Origin: Gracilaria domingensis
Taxonomy: Eukaryota > Rhodophyta > Florideophyceae > Gracilariales > Gracilariaceae
Direction: 5' to 3'
Assembly: GCA_022539475.1 (NCBI GenBank)
Contig: VCMS01000108.1
Span: 156,399-220,398 of the forward strand
DNA: 64,000 nt
The position numbers and the translations under genes were made by a program. Below are positions 19,455 to 32,829 of the stretch, one piece after another; position 1 is the first letter of the stretch, and each line of letters begins with the position of its first letter. The notes under the pieces were generated by a model. It saw only the letters and a program-made list of their open reading frames with translations. It ran no database searches and had not been told where the DNA came from.

Positions 19455-21080
19455 ATGACCATCAGTCTAGTGTCCATCTTTTACCTCTCGCTCTCGAGAA
19501 CCGCCGCCGTCTTCGAGTCGCAACTGCGTGCCAAATCTTACCACCCCCGAAATGATATACCCTCACTGGACGCCGCGCTACTCCTGACTTTGAAGCTACT
19601 GCACATGCATGCGTACCTTCAAGCTCCGAGCTCGCCTTGCCGCAAGTCAACGTTTTTCGTCCTATCTCAATCCTTTGCATTCAAGGCCGCCCCTTAGCTT
19701 CGAATATCAGATTTCAGTAACGATAGCTTGCTAGTAAACCAATTGCAAAGACACTCCCTAGAATCTGCTCATCCGATATAGACTCTACCCGGATTCGCAA
19801 CAGGGCGCGAAGTTCTCTTGGTATAGTAGCCAATCTTGGATTGGGCAGCCCCGCTGTTCTTTTCTCACGTAGCGTCATGTTTCCGCAATTTTTGTTAGAA
19901 CACTGGATCGGTGGTTGAGGACTCGAGTCGATGGTTGAGAACGTGAACGATGGTGACTGCCGAGGAGAAGTCGGGCAGTCGACCAGGGTTTATATGGAGA
20001 ATTGAACCTTCGAAAATAAGATCGCTAACGCAGATTTCTAGAATATCCCTCAAACTAATCTGTCTATGAGTACTGGCCCTTGCGTCGGAACTAGTGTAGA
20101 AACTGTGCGTAGAAATCGACAGTGGAGTCTTCTAGAAGCTTCTAGAAGTTCCAGCAACGTGTCCATTTGTAGAAGTTCCTGCAAGGCATCGAAACTATGA
20201 AGTCAGTCATGACGTCAACTGATGTGCCAGACATCACACGTGACATGTCTTGGTAACATTATGACAACTAATGTCAAACAAAGACTCTGAGGATCATTAG
20301 GCTATCAAATCGGTTCGCTAGATCACGGGGAATTCAAAGAAAGCATCAAAACATTGAATGACTAAATAAAAGCATAGCAAATATAACAAATTCAAATAAG
20401 AACATGACCAGAATTGACGAAATCCTAACAATTTTGCTCCAACACGTCCTAGTTACTACTGACTAACAGTGTGTTACCCGCCTTCCGCGAGCAGCTGCCA
20501 CTGGCTGGAGCGTGTACTTCGAAATCAGCGGCCGTCGCTACTACCGAAACCCTACCACCAACTGCACCACATGAACCCATACGTTCCTGCAGGTGCCTGC
20601 CCCACCCTGGTCGCCCCAGTCTGGCCTCTCCATTCCGCGGCATCCTTCCCGCGCCATTTTGCCCTCTTGTTTTTTTGCGAAATGCATCAGTTCACTGCCT
20701 TCTCATCTCCTCCGCCCCTTTCATCGATAAAGCACCGCAAAAATCTCTCCAGCTGTCCGCGCGTTATGTCTCTGTGGAGATATAGGCTATGGCAGCACAT
20801 ACGGGCTTGTGCGGGCGATGTTACCAATCCCACGGCGTTTTCGTCGCAGAAGCTAACTACAATTTCTGTCGTGATGTTGTGTGTTGACGGCCAGGAAGGG
20901 TGGACCCTCTCGACATTGATCTAGCAGCTCTCCTGCGAAAATCCGCCCTGTAACTATGTCCCTATATCCCTCTTTCAGCTTCCATAAGTTACAAGACCTC
21001 TGTTTCTTTTCCCAAGTATGAACACAAACCCTGCAGTCATCGTAAAAAACAGAAAGACACACACATAAGCCAACCTTGCG
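19455..21080. other. Non-coding stretch, nothing secure
   Basis: No supported gene over 1.6 kb. The 19900-20460 part (TATA-like TTTATATGG, short direct repeats such as CTTCTAGAAGCTTCTAGAAG) has the texture of a degraded LTR or promoter, but no paired LTR was found. Confidence 0.3.
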
Positions 21081-21082
21081 AG

Positions 21083-23490
21083 CTACTCATCGAAAAGACG
21101 GCCCATAATCCCAGAATGGTGAGGCTCCGCATTGTCTTGTTCATTTTCAAGGTGAGAAAACGCTGATTCAATGAAAACTTCTGCTATCGACTCGTCGTCA
21201 TTGACTTCCTCATTGCGTATCTCAACACTCGGATCCATCTGAAAATAAGAAACAAAGTGTTCACAGCTTATCGGACTCGCTACGGGCTCTCCCATGTATG
21301 CCGAGCTTGTGTGATCTGAACTGTCTGGGGCTCTGGGTAGTTCAGCGGCACTGTGAGTAGACCTCAATGTTTCGTTCTGACAGCTTTGCTTCAGGGACGT
21401 CAATGCCCGATTGAAGGCACAGAATATCATCTTCTCGACTTTGAGCGGGTGAAGCCTGTTCTTAGATGGAGTTCAGATCCTCCCCTGGAGACTGAAGCTA
21501 CGTTCTACACTTGAGGAGGACGGACTCACTGATAAAATTCGAAGAGCAAACTCTCTTAGCCACTTAATTCCTCTAAACTGCATCCAATAAACCACAGTAA
21601 TGTTCTTGAAGACCATTAGTGCTTCCCTTCCCGTAGGATTGTCTGCCTGCGATCTCCAAGACAACCGCGTGAAATTAAATTCCTCGAACAGCTTTTGAAC
21701 TGCATGATCAATACTGCCCGAGCTCGGGAGCTTCTGAGATGGCGGCAACACGTTAGAGGTAACTTACGAACGTATTTGCTTCATTAGATGACCATTGAAG
21801 CTTGTGAGGTCCTCATTCAGGCTTATTATATCTAAACAGTACGACACAATGTGTAGGCAGTTGAGGAGCTGTCTTTTTCGACAGCCCTCCTTCAATCGCC
21901 TTCGTAAAACATTCAGAACTGCATACCTTCTCTCTGCGGTGAAGAAAGACGTCAGTGGTAGAGTCTGTAGCTTCTGCTCGATCTGCTTCCGGGCAGGGTA
22001 CAACTCCGAAATTAAGGAACTGTCGTCTTCAAATATGCTGAGGTACTGTCGCATAAGGCGAAGTACATAGTAAATGTCCAAGCATCTCTCATATATTGAG
22101 TTTTCGCTTACAGTTGCTTCGAATTAGTCTCGCCGCTGAGCGTTTTTATCTCCGTATAGGTCTTGTGAAAATCCACACAGTCTACTAGCTTTTGATAAAC
22201 GGGCTTACCTCTTATGAAAGAATATAACATACCTTCTGAGCTCGCAGAACGAGTGAGTGCCATCTTCATAGGCAGCGTTGCGGTTCGAATCGGAACAATA
22301 CTTCCATACTGGTTGAACTCTCTTTCTCTCGTGACGTAACCGCTGTTCGGCAAACTGATATTGAACTGGTCCTTCAGTTGCTTAAAACGTAATTATAGCT
22401 TTGAAGGCTTCCGTAGATCATTAACAACCCCTGACACTGTTGATATTATATCGCCGACCCATTGCAGTTCACCAACATCCTGCATTAGGAGGTTGGCGGC
22501 GTGTGTTTGATCCTGGCCAGAGATGATGTGGTTGTTTTTCTCTTCAAAATCTTCTTTTGACTTCACGCATGAAGCAGTATTGTCACTCACGACGGCACTC
22601 ATTCGTGTCATATCGCTGAATTCCTGGGAAACATATTGAACAAGGTCAGAGTAAAGGACGGCGTCGCAGCTTGTAGAACCATTGTATACTGATCGTAGGA
22701 AATAGATAATTCGTGAGCGATCAACTCCGGTGATTTGCAAGGGGCATATTTACGACATTCTCGGAATTGGAGTCTGTCCAGCCCTCAAATATCAACGTGC
22801 CAAATGTTTGCAGCAGCGCAGAAGTTATCGACGTCTTCACCAAATTGAGCTGCTTTGAATAGTATCCCTCAATTTTCTTGCTCGCAATTCGCGCGATCGT
22901 TGGAACATGTCCCTCTAGACGGAGCCAAGCAGCTTGATAATCAGAATGAGCTCATTCTGGCCTTCTTTTCTACTTAGAATCAAAACCGGGAACATATTGT
23001 GAACTATTAATCGCGTGAGTAGGCCGTGGAGTTTAGATGCCTTTCGTGCCATTTTCTTCTCAGTATCCTCTTCATGTCGCACAGTCTTTAGATCATCTCC
23101 TCTGTCTGCAGCGGCATTTCTAGGTCTAGTTACTTTAGAGGGTTCGAGTCGGTCACTTACTTTTACTGGTGTGATAGGAACGTCATGGCACTGAGAAAAT
23201 GTTCCCATTTCGCAGTAGACCCGCAACAGCGAGGGAGACTGGAGTAGTCTCGTTAGCGTCTCCGTAGAGGTAAATTCACACTGCAAAAGGTGTTGCCCAA
23301 ACTATGTTGCGTTCATAGTTTCCGCCTGCGTTTGCCACCCGCAGCCGTTGCACGTGGTGTACAAATTTTTAGTGGCAGATACAGGGTCATTGTATTGTTG
23401 CAAAGCAACACATTCCGTAGGCCACCAGCTACGTTTGCGACCTTTTCTTCACGATATGGAGGACTGTGACTGATGAGCGGCGGAATTGTT
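21083..23490 (-). pseudogene. hAT transposase relic (BED finger, DUF659, dimerisation domain)
   Basis: Read on the minus strand from about 23470. It opens with a BED-like zinc finger (TCNGCGWQTQ near 23350, with a downstream His and Cys). A middle DUF659-type region follows (SAVVSDNTASCVKSKEDFEE, then HAANLLMQDVGELQWV) at 22740-22393. The hAT C-terminal dimerisation motif is at about 21640-21480 (REFALRILSVSPSSSSVERS), with NRLHPLKVEKM downstream. Pieces occupy different frames with several stops, so it is non-functional. Fragments from 22353 to 21764 fill in the helical middle. TIRs and the 8-bp duplication were not located. Confidence 0.82.
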
Positions 23491-23812
23491 ATTAGTGGAC
23501 ATAGTGAACTGAAGTGCGATCAGCTGCTTGGTGCCGATCAATGTACACCCTGATGAACGCCGAAGATATTGAATGAGTTAACATAGGTGTGCTGTGAGAG
23601 GTGTCTGAAAGTGCAGCGACTACGGGTGGCACTGAAACGTGAAGGCAAATCTCCAGATGGAGTGGCTCAAATTGGGAGAGGCTAAGAAACTGAAAAGGGC
23701 GTCAAAGATATGTTGTTGGGAGCGGCAGTTGTTGGAGTACCTATCAATTTGGCGCGAGCGCACAGGCATGCAGATCACAGAAGTAAACTTTGTTTCGTAA
23801 TGTTGTGGAATC

Positions 23813-23866
23813 CGCATAAAACGCGATAGAACATCGCAACGCGGATGTTATGGCGCGTTTTATGGG
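23813..23866. repeat. Hairpin with 23-nt arms
   Basis: CGCATAAAACGCGATAGAAC (23813 on) pairs with 23844-23866 on the opposite strand with four mismatches in 23, around an 8-nt loop. It lies just beyond the 5' side of the hAT relic. Confidence 0.7.
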
Positions 23867-25080
23867 AGCGCTCTTGAAAGTCTTCTGGTACTAGCGAGCA
23901 GTGTTGTCAAGAGTCTCGACTTACGAGTTCCTTCCCTCTGATTGTGTTTCGTTGCAAAAATGTATTGTTGCCTCTCAAGCGCAGAATCTGAAGCTTTGAA
24001 TACCAGTGGTATGCAATGCGGACATGTAAACTACCAACAAAAGGTATGACTCATTGCATAATATTAGACGTCTGTCTCTTACGGTCACGCATGAAGCAGA
24101 CAACAGCAAGGCCGAGAAAATGTTCTCCAGAGGCAATAAATTGAATCAAGTCGTGTTTCGCTGGCCCGAACAGCTCGGCACGTCTTGGCATAGCGTCAGC
24201 AATGCCACGACGTATCTGACGCTGTCAGAAGAGCCGACATGTCGGTGCCCGTACCGCTAACTGCCCAAAACTCATCAGAATGAAATTGTCCTGTCAGATA
24301 AGAAGAGTTGCAAACACGAATTCGAACTTTCGAAAGAGCCCAGTTTTTGGGCGATCCAATTGCCAGTTGAGTGCTTCTCACATTCCATGGGAAGTACTTC
24401 CGCGGCAATCTCGCAGATTCGTATTGTTTTTCTTCTGCGATAGAAGTGAAACTCACTTTGTTCATCCCTGTCGCACTCTTTTGCGCCTAACCACCGGAAA
24501 ATTTTTAAATTTTTCTCGGTCTCGCGACACTGAAAACATCAGGCATCACGGACTGAAGCACACTGTTATGGAACTCGCGCGACTGCCGAAGCACCTGCGA
24601 GATCACGGGCAATTTAGATAACTGTTCTCTACTCGACACGGCTTTGCGGCCCTTGCCTTCTTCCGTTTCATCTGTGAATTTATAAAGCTCTTCTTATATC
24701 TTTTCAAGCTCTGATCTACTTCCGAATACCTTGAAGGTTTAATGTGGCTACAGTAATTTTTAAACACGCCAATGAGTATGGTCTTGATGAAAGCCAATGT
24801 CGTACTGCACTCATTGTGATGGTATCGCGCTTACTGAATGCGCCGCTGGCGTTTCGGCTACATTCTGAGTGCCATAATGGCTGCCTCTTGTTCCCAGTGC
24901 GAACAGAAATATTTGGTGGCATGCAGTTGAACATGGTTTTATGATACTGTGCTTCATTGGTTTACCAATTCTGCTGCTTCTCATACTATTACTGGTAGGT
25001 ATGACATACTATTGCGTTTCCATATTCTACGACACTGAAGCTAACTAGACTGCACTTGTGGACGTAATGCATGTGATGGT
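23867..25080. other. Non-coding stretch
   Basis: Short frames only; none has a recognisable motif. It separates the hAT and MULE relics. Confidence 0.4.
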
Positions 25081-26376
25081 TCACTCCTTTATTCCTGTGT
25101 AGTGCTTATTAGGATTATCTACGATACGTATTGCACGATCAATCGCGCTTGAGACTACATTAAGAAGACTTGCGCCCGCACTTCTATTACCATCTTGTGT
25201 ATTCCGCAAAATGCTGCGGTTAAGAACTTGCCCTTCAGTAGAATCTTTGGAACTAGAGCATCGCGATTTCTTTTTTTGACTGGACTGGTTCTGCTCGAGG
25301 TGGGATCTTTTCCTGCGCCGTTGTTTGGAATTTCCACTGTTAGGATTGTGAACAATTGGCGCAGTACTCGTCACGTTCCGAGATGGCCCATCCAAAACGG
25401 AGCTTCCCAAAGGCTTTTGTGTCAATGATGTCGGCGTTTCTAACTCGCTGTAAGACGTAAGTTGCCGTGCACTCAATTGCACTAAGCCACATTCGAGGAA
25501 CGTCTTGAGACTACTCAGCGCTTCTCGCCCCTCCCCATCAGCTATGCGATGCATTTGATCGATTAATGCTCTGCAATCGGACGACGAATTGTACTTTTGT
25601 ACATCCCTTTGACTTTCTACTTCTATGTCATCAAGGAACTGTTCCAGAGATTTTCCCCCGAGTACCTCCTTTATATCGGAGTCATATGTGTTTGGATTGC
25701 TTGCGGGTCATTCTTGTTGCTGTTGGTGTATTTCGGTAGCAATCTGGCTACTTATGGAGCCCATTTTGCTGCGAAGATCTATTATCTCGTTAATGCTCTA
25801 TTGCCTCTGGTCTCTAAACCAGTAATGGAACCAAAGATTCTCAACACGAAAGCGATGTCCGACTACTGACTGCATCTCTGGCCATCGCTGACACAATTCG
25901 GTTTAAACTGTTCCTACTCGCGTTAGGTGCCAACACGGGAACGCATCAGAGCTGAACCGCGGACAGGTGCAAACCGCGTTGAAAATATTCGTGTTCTATC
26001 TAGATTTCTTTGTGAATAACAGAGTGTGTTGTGTCTCCATTACGTTCGAACGAGTGGGAATAAATTCAGGGGTAACGATGGCCACCCAGTGATGTCAATC
26101 GATTCCGAGATCCTCAGGATCCACCTCAAACATGCGCCAATCCGTATCCATGGAGCGAGAGAGCGACACATTTGTTATTGTATATATTGGAGCCCATTTA
26201 ACGCTCGTTTCCAGAAAGTTGCGAAGCCCGTACGGGGTAACGTGCCTTGCAAGATCCTCACGGTGCTTGGATGGAAGTGGAAGCGGATACGTTGCGAGTT
26301 TGTTGGATAGCGCGGTCTGATCTGCCGCGTTTCTTACGCGTCGCTCCTGCTTAACTCGAGCTGTTTCTCTGCTCAT
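25081..26376 (-). pseudogene. Mutator-like (MULE) transposase C-terminal relic with SWIM finger
   Basis: The minus-strand segment at about 25955-25910 reads CTCPRFSSDAFPCWH, the CxC...CxH pattern of the SWIM zinc finger found in MULE and FAR1 proteins. Upstream frames (26376-26095) end in MFEVDPEDLGID, and TRSNVMETQHTL lies just before an internal stop. Downstream an open frame (25554-25081) carries a basic nuclear-localisation-like stretch (KQRRRKRSHLEQN). Several stops separate the pieces. The catalytic DDE core is not recognisable here; it should lie upstream and may be lost. Confidence 0.6.
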
Positions 26377-26399
26377 CTAGACTAGAACCTCCGAAAGAC

Positions 26400-28780
26400 G
26401 GATGAGACGCCCTAAGATCAGTTTCTGGTATCGGCAATTTGAGGATTCGGTGTACCCAGTACCTTGAGAACCGAAACGTCTCGGAAGATACACCAGCTTA
26501 TAGCATAGAATAATCATGGACGGGTAGTGTGATTTCTTTGCGTAACTGACACAAGAATAATGGACCTATTGGAGAGTTGGTGAACGAGAAAACCGCGTGT
26601 GGGGAAAGAAAGTTGTGTTTGCTTGCATGCGTATTAAAAAACTGCTCACGCTAGTGCCGGAGAGTGGGGAAGGAATGATGGTTTGAACATAAGGTGTGCG
26701 CGTTCTCGGAACGCAAGGTTAGATTCGCAACTTTATGAGCGAGATGAGCGATAAATAGGCTTTGGAAGACTTTGCTTCTCACGTTGGTGGGTGAGAGAGT
26801 GTGCAGAAGTCATAGATGGTTGTATCTTCCCTGCGTGAAAGATATTTGGACTGTGGGAGTGCGAGTTTCTGGGCTTCAGGCGTGTGATTTGCGCGGAGCA
26901 AAAGCTGTGAAGTTTTGTCTTAATCGTTTTAGGCGTTTGTTTGCGCCACAAAAGAAGCTTTGGGGCTTTGTAGAGGTTGTCGTGGACGTGTGTGAGACAC
27001 ATCAGCTGCTGTCAAGCAGCACTGAGGTCAGATCCCGATGCATTCAAGAAATTGTTCTTGACAACGACCGCAACAGGGCTGGTTACGACAGAGCAGTAAG
27101 CTAATTCCTCCGGAGTGCAATTGCCTTCTGCCAGTTCAGTACCCCACAGCCCTCTTAACCTTTGCGCCAAAAGTGAAAACCATTTTCGTAGAAAAGCCAA
27201 AATGATAGTCTCTACTACCAAGCTTGAAACTGTGCGTGAGAAACAACAAATTAAAAAATAAAGCTCGTACACTCTAAAACCCCAAAGCAGGGTCACTGTA
27301 GTTTTCATAGGCTCACATCTTGGAAGATACATATCAAAGAAAAAGTGCATTCAGCTCTTTTAGAATACCAACAGTTTCACTTTTCGAACTCCAGATACGA
27401 GCAGTACCTGGCTCAATGAATGTATTGACTGCAGCTCCAGAACCTCCGTCCTGGCCATAAGTGCTTTGATTGGCGATGTTTTGAACGTTAGAGTTTTCTG
27501 CAGCCCTATAGCGGGCTACAGGACGAAGCGCAATCAAAGAGCGAGGAACAATGACTTCATCGCCTAACTACTGATTACGGTGCAAAGCTCTTTGAATCGT
27601 GTTGACCTCATTTGGAGCGCTGCGCTGCGCCACAACCTCTCGCTGCGCAACCTCCTCTCCCTTTTGCTTTTCTTTCTGCGCAGCATAACCACTGCAAAGC
27701 TTTTCTGTTTGCCTCTTATTGAGATTATGAACAGCGTCGCAAGTAAGAACAACACCCTTACTGCTGTTCTGAAATCCACTCATGCCCGCTCTCGCCGATA
27801 CTAGTGGATCTTGGGTGTTCTGTATGCGCTTATGGCTCCATAGAAGAAACACAACGGTTAAGCACGGGGTATGTACATGTTTATTTAGAAAATTATGAGT
27901 TCAAAATGACAGTCTACCCCATGCACTATCCGCGCACATCTCGATTCTGAACATTTAATTTTCATCTGGACTCGTGCGCACCCCGTATTCACTCTACGCC
28001 AAAATGATTCTACTAGGGCGCAAAGCTTCTAAACCATTTCATACACGTCAACTCCACATACTTCTCTGCGCTTCGGGGATGAAACTCACCCAACAAGTGC
28101 AGCTCCTACAGTGAACAAAAACTCGTCTTTAGGAACCTACTACGATGTCGGGCGTCATTGCTGGGTTGTAAGCCTCCAATATGATTTTGCTGATACCGAG
28201 CACAGCCGGAGTTCTATCTTAGAGCGGCAATCCTTAAACACAGTATGAATTCAATTCACAAAATTACAAATTCATCTAAGCAACCCCAGTGTCAGGGTGC
28301 CAAAAATACACAATCGTCGAAAAACGAGCATCCTAAAATGTCCCGTTCTCAAACGTTTTCTACAAGTTTTCTTTTCACTTCATTTTTATGGAACATTTGC
28401 TACACGTACACGTGTACACCAGTGTGTCACCTGTGCCACGTTTATTAACGTCTACAACAGTTTTTCTCCAGTACCATACAGTCTGAAGAGAAGGCCAGCA
28501 TGCGGCCCTCAAAAATAACGCACGGGATGTGCGCATGCGTTGAATCTCCTGAGATAGGCTCGCTATGCCTTTGAATGTCTGCCCTTGCAGAGGCAGCAGT
28601 GAAAACTTGTGGAGGAGACAAAAGAAGTTGAGGCGCGAGCATAAATAAGTATTGGTCACAATGGAGGGATAGGGAGCTCACTGTACCTATCGGGCGTTAA
28701 CGCTCAGGCGCCCAACAACAAAAACTGTCGAAATTGGGCTTTCTGCGCATACAAGCCACCGCACACAGTTTTTGGATTAC
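26400..28780. other. Non-coding stretch, nothing recognised
   Basis: Open frames at 26772-27104 (plus) and 27334-27852 (minus, Glu/Lys/Gln-rich, with an AQREVVAQRSAP stretch) lack domains. The latter may be the coiled tail of a transposon protein. Confidence 0.3.
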
Positions 28781-29256
28781 ACCGTGTTCTCTCCTTTGAA
28801 AAACAAGTTCCGGAACCTCCTGAACGAACGTAAGCCCTCAAGCAAGGAAACCAAGAATGATATATACGCTTTTTGTGAGATCCTGAACCATTCCGATGAC
28901 TACGCTGTTTGGTACAACAAATCGTCAATGTGTTCTCGTCGTATGACACATGGGACGCGCAAAACCAAGCACCGAACCACGGGGTCAATACCGATAACGA
29001 TATTACCAACATTGGGGAGCATCGAGACCACCATGATGCACACTGCTCTTTCCTCAAACTGGTCTACGCGTTTGTCAATAACATCAATACGTTGGTAGCA
29101 TACCATGAAATAATTGAAAATGAAACTGTCAACACTCGCAGCGGTGCACTGCTTACGAGCGAAAGTACGTTGAACTACTTGAAGCAGCGCGAAGAAGCAT
29201 ATCGGAAGCAAGAAGCACAAGGTGCTGCGCAGGCCGCTGACCGAGAAGAGCAGTGA
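28772..29256 (+). pseudogene. Possible DDE_1 transposase C-terminal fragment
   Basis: The segment reading DYTVFSPLKNKFRNLLNERK resembles the region just after the third Asp of pogo/jerky-type transposases (LDxxVFxPLK). An overlapping frame continues to 29256 with a Glu/Gln/Ala-rich coiled end. No upstream catalytic core is visible. This is a weak, motif-level call. Confidence 0.25.
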
Positions 29257-29259
29257 AAG

Positions 29260-30660
29260 AGGAGAGAAGAGGAGGCTGCAGCCAGAGTCTAGCGTTAGGT
29301 AGAACCCGTGATTGCTGGTTCGGCGCGCAGGACGCTGCAGAAGGCTACTGTTCGACAGTGTCAACTTGATCACCATGCCCGAAGCGCTGCCGACACGAAA
29401 TGGTGCGAAGAAAAAGAAGCAGGACGAGAGCGGAAAACACGAGCACGAGCAAGCAATGAAGCAGAAAAAGAGCAGATCGAACTGTCCGTGCCCCTGGGAA
29501 GGTAGCTGCGAAAGCGCAAAGAGAAAAGGATGAGAGGCGCTCCTTGGTATGGCTGGCAAAGCAAGCCGAGCGTTAGCTGCTTCTTGGTCGAAGGAGGGCT
29601 AAGCGGCGTGAGCGCGCGCGGCTACGAGTGTCTTGCCAAGAGGGCGCCACGCCAGCTTAGACTTATCCAAAGTAGGTCCCATCGCCGCGCGCCTGCGAGG
29701 TTACGAATGCCCTGCAGAACAGCGGGATACTGGAGTTGGCTGTTGTTTGGGTCTGCAAAAGAATAATTTTATGCCTTATTTTTGTCCCAGTAGGACCCCA
29801 AACTGTGATGGATACGGGACTCGTCTCGGTGGTCAATGTCAACCTTCGCTCGTAAACGTCGGTTTTTATATTCTGTGGGCGTGAGCTTGACACAATAAAC
29901 TTTTTTCATGAAAGCTGTCAACGAATTTGAGGAGAGCATTACGATTCGTCAAGCGCGGATGGTTTCGGCCAGTGTGCGACTTCGGGTCAGGGCAACCCAT
30001 CCGGCAGAACGCAGCTTTTATTACGCGCTACCGTCGGCCCGAGATTTCGATCTAGAACGGTAACCGACAAATACTTAAAGCGGCCAACCTCGCAAATCAG
30101 CGCGCTACCATTATCTATTGCGTGGTTTTTTGTGTTGGGGCCACTCCATGAGCGACGTGCATTTCACACCTTTCGTCAACACAAAAGAGTTCTCCTTGCT
30201 CGCATAAACAAAGTAATATCAATGCCAATTGCCAGTAAACTACCTTAATAAGTAGACAGTAACCACAAACTGTTAATGTGTTATAAGAGTAGAACATTCT
30301 TTTCTCCTTCTATCTTCTTGCACATACATCTTTCAGACTCGCAAGGCGTGGCAGCTTATTTCCAAATTGGCAATCACGTGAACAAAGCATCATCTTAAGA
30401 CATAATTTCAGTGGCTCTGGTAGAACATAAAACCAAACAATCGGTATCACCAGCAAAATCTATAAAAAGGACCCGGATGCATGACAAAACCCAGTGGGAA
30501 AAATTCACGACATCTCTGGGAAAAATGTAACACAGGGAAGGATTGCAATCACGAAATCCATATACGCAAAAGAAAACAAAATAGTAGCGCACAAATCACG
30601 GCATAACAAGAAAAAACCTAATCATGAAACATCGCAAGACAAAACAAAGGAGAATGGTAT
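29260..30660. other. Non-coding stretch, possibly copia 3' flank
   Basis: No gene. On the minus strand near 30320-30300 a purine-rich tract (AGATAGAAGGAGAAAAGAA) is followed by TGTTCTACTC, the arrangement of a polypurine tract and LTR start for the copia relic. No second LTR was found to confirm it. Confidence 0.3.
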
Positions 30661-30669
30661 AGGAAGAAG

Positions 30670-32820
30670 TTAGTTCAAAGCGTAAATGTCAGATAAAATG
30701 ACGATTGGTTTCTCACAACCATCAAGGCGAAGAATCATCATAAAGATCCTCATGACCTCGTATGACACGGACTTTGTCAGCATATCGGCCCCTTGTTCGG
30801 AGGTGTGAGTCTTCTCAAAATAAAGAACAAGTTGCAAATATAAGTCACGAACGTTATGAATCTTCAAGTCTATGTATTTGTTACTTGCGGATACATGCAA
30901 ATGATCGGTTAGAGAGATGGCCGCCGAATTGTCGACTTTAAGCTACGTCGCATCAAACCAAAGTTCCTCATTCCATGTTTAGATGTGAGCGATTTCCCTA
31001 AATAGTTTTCTTATCCACACGATTTAGTTACCAAAAGAAAAGAGCGCGATGTATTCGGCTTCGGCCGAGAAAAGCGGTTACTGTTCGCCTTTTCGACTTC
31101 CGCATCACGGGTGCCTCGTTCAGGGCGATAATAAATCGTGTGGTTGATTTCTTAGAGTCCAAACATCCCCCCCACTCGGCGTCAGGGAATGCACTTAGTG
31201 ATACGGTATTCATCTCAATACTTGCGGAGAAGTGCAGACCATGCTCCAAGGTTCCCACAAGGTACCTCAATACTCTCTTAAGGAGGGTAAAGTGCCGAGT
31301 GCAGGTTTTCTGCAAGTGTTTAGAACGAGAAGAGATCGCAAGCAAATGCTCAGGTCTTGTTGACACGGCTTCTTAAAGAAATCCACCAATAGCCAAGCGA
31401 TAAGTTTCGTGGTCTGTGGGGTTGAGTCACTTCTCGGAATCTTTTGTAAGGGTGATGTAGGCAGATTCCGGTAGTGGTGTTCCAACGGCTTTTGCGTATT
31501 GCATTCCAAACTTTTTCATTAGTTGTAGAGCGCATCCATATTGTGTAACCTTGGTTCCCAGGTGCAGGCGCTGTATACTCCATCCAATGTATGGTTTGAG
31601 GTCTCCAAAAGCTTTGATCTCGAACGTAGCCGAAAGCCTTTGTTTGAATTGTTCCAGAAGCGTTCGGTCATTGACAGCAGAGGCGCAGTCATCTAAAATA
31701 ATTGCTATAATGTTGAAATGTTCAGCATCTGGGTACAAGAAAATACGGCAGTCCAAGGCAGATGTGCGGAGTTCCACGATAATAGCTTATCGGTGAATAA
31801 GACGCCGAATATATTCTCAGCTTGAAAAGCTCTATACGACGACATGAGAAGTTTGTAGATGCGCCCAGGTTTTCGATCAATGCCAGAAGAATCGGTTGGT
31901 TGTTGCATGAAGATCGGTACGTCAAGCTTCCCATGAAGATACGCGTTATATATTTCCGCCCGCTCAAAGATGAGGTTTCGTGCTGTCGCAAACGCTGGAA
32001 GTACGTGAAGAGCTTCATCCCATGCCACAAGGGCGTATGTTTTGGTTAGGTCGAAGTTAGCGAATGGGGTTTGCTTGTCTCCTCTAAGGCAACATCGAGC
32101 TTTTTTCTTGAATAGGTTCTTACCAGTAGCATCCACCATCTTTTCGCGAAACATCCAAATGAAAGACACAGGCTTCATTCTCTCCTCGAACGGATTCAGT
32201 TGCCATGTTTCTACAAGTTCTAAACGTCAGACTCCCGTTCAATTGCTTCACACCATTCCCGGTCTTTGTATGCTTCCTTGAAGCCGTTGGGAATGGCTGG
32301 ATCGTCCAGAGTTTTCTTGGTGATCCATCCTTTGAGGTGGTTTCGTGAGTGGTAACTTGGGCTTTCTTCTATGCAACCGTCTTGGAGCGGTATATGAATG
32401 CATGACCTGACTTCCCAAGGTTTGGGATATGCGTGAAGTCGATTTGTGGGGATGGGTTTCATTCCAAAATCTGGATTCGTCCCTGTATGCGTGAGGATGG
32501 AGCGCGGTTCTGTAGCCAGTTCTCGTGGCTCAGGGCTTCGGCCCAGAAGGAGATTGGAAGCCTGCTGGCTAATAGCAGCCTGCCAGTTCAAGTCCGATGC
32601 TCTTGAAGTAATCTCTCTGCATGTCAATTGCTCTCGGAAGCGTACGTGGGGGGGGAGGGGGGGGAGGGTAGTCCACGTTAATGCCGTTTGTGATGCAGAA
32701 GTTCGTAATCTCGGTGCTTCTGTTCGCCCCAGCTCCGTCAAGGCTAATGTTCTTCAGAAGAAACGTGTCTTTTAACTCTAGTTCTGAACGACGCTCGTAC
32801 CACTCAACATGTTTCACCAC
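30670..32820 (-). pseudogene. Ty1/copia retrotransposon relic (integrase end, RT, RNase H)
   Basis: Read on the minus strand. A small integrase-like end (STEITNFCITNGINVDYP) lies near 32700. The linker and start of reverse transcriptase follow (KPVSFIWMFREKMVDATGKN, then NAYLHGKLDVPIFMQQP). The catalytic region has AIILDDCASAV where YVDD is expected, then FEIKAFGDLKPYIGWSIQR. RNase H pieces follow (DAEWGGCLDSKKSTTRF, then SEQGADMLTKSVSYEVMR). Frames change several times and stops are frequent. The 5' portion (gag, protease, most of integrase) is missing because the relic is cut at 32830 by dispersed repeat copy A. Confidence 0.88.
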
Positions 32821-32829
32821 TTCATGGTT

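Noticed and set aside
30290-30325. Polypurine tract and LTR start of the copia relic
   Set aside because: Sequence is suggestive, but no second LTR or TG...CA boundary pair was found.
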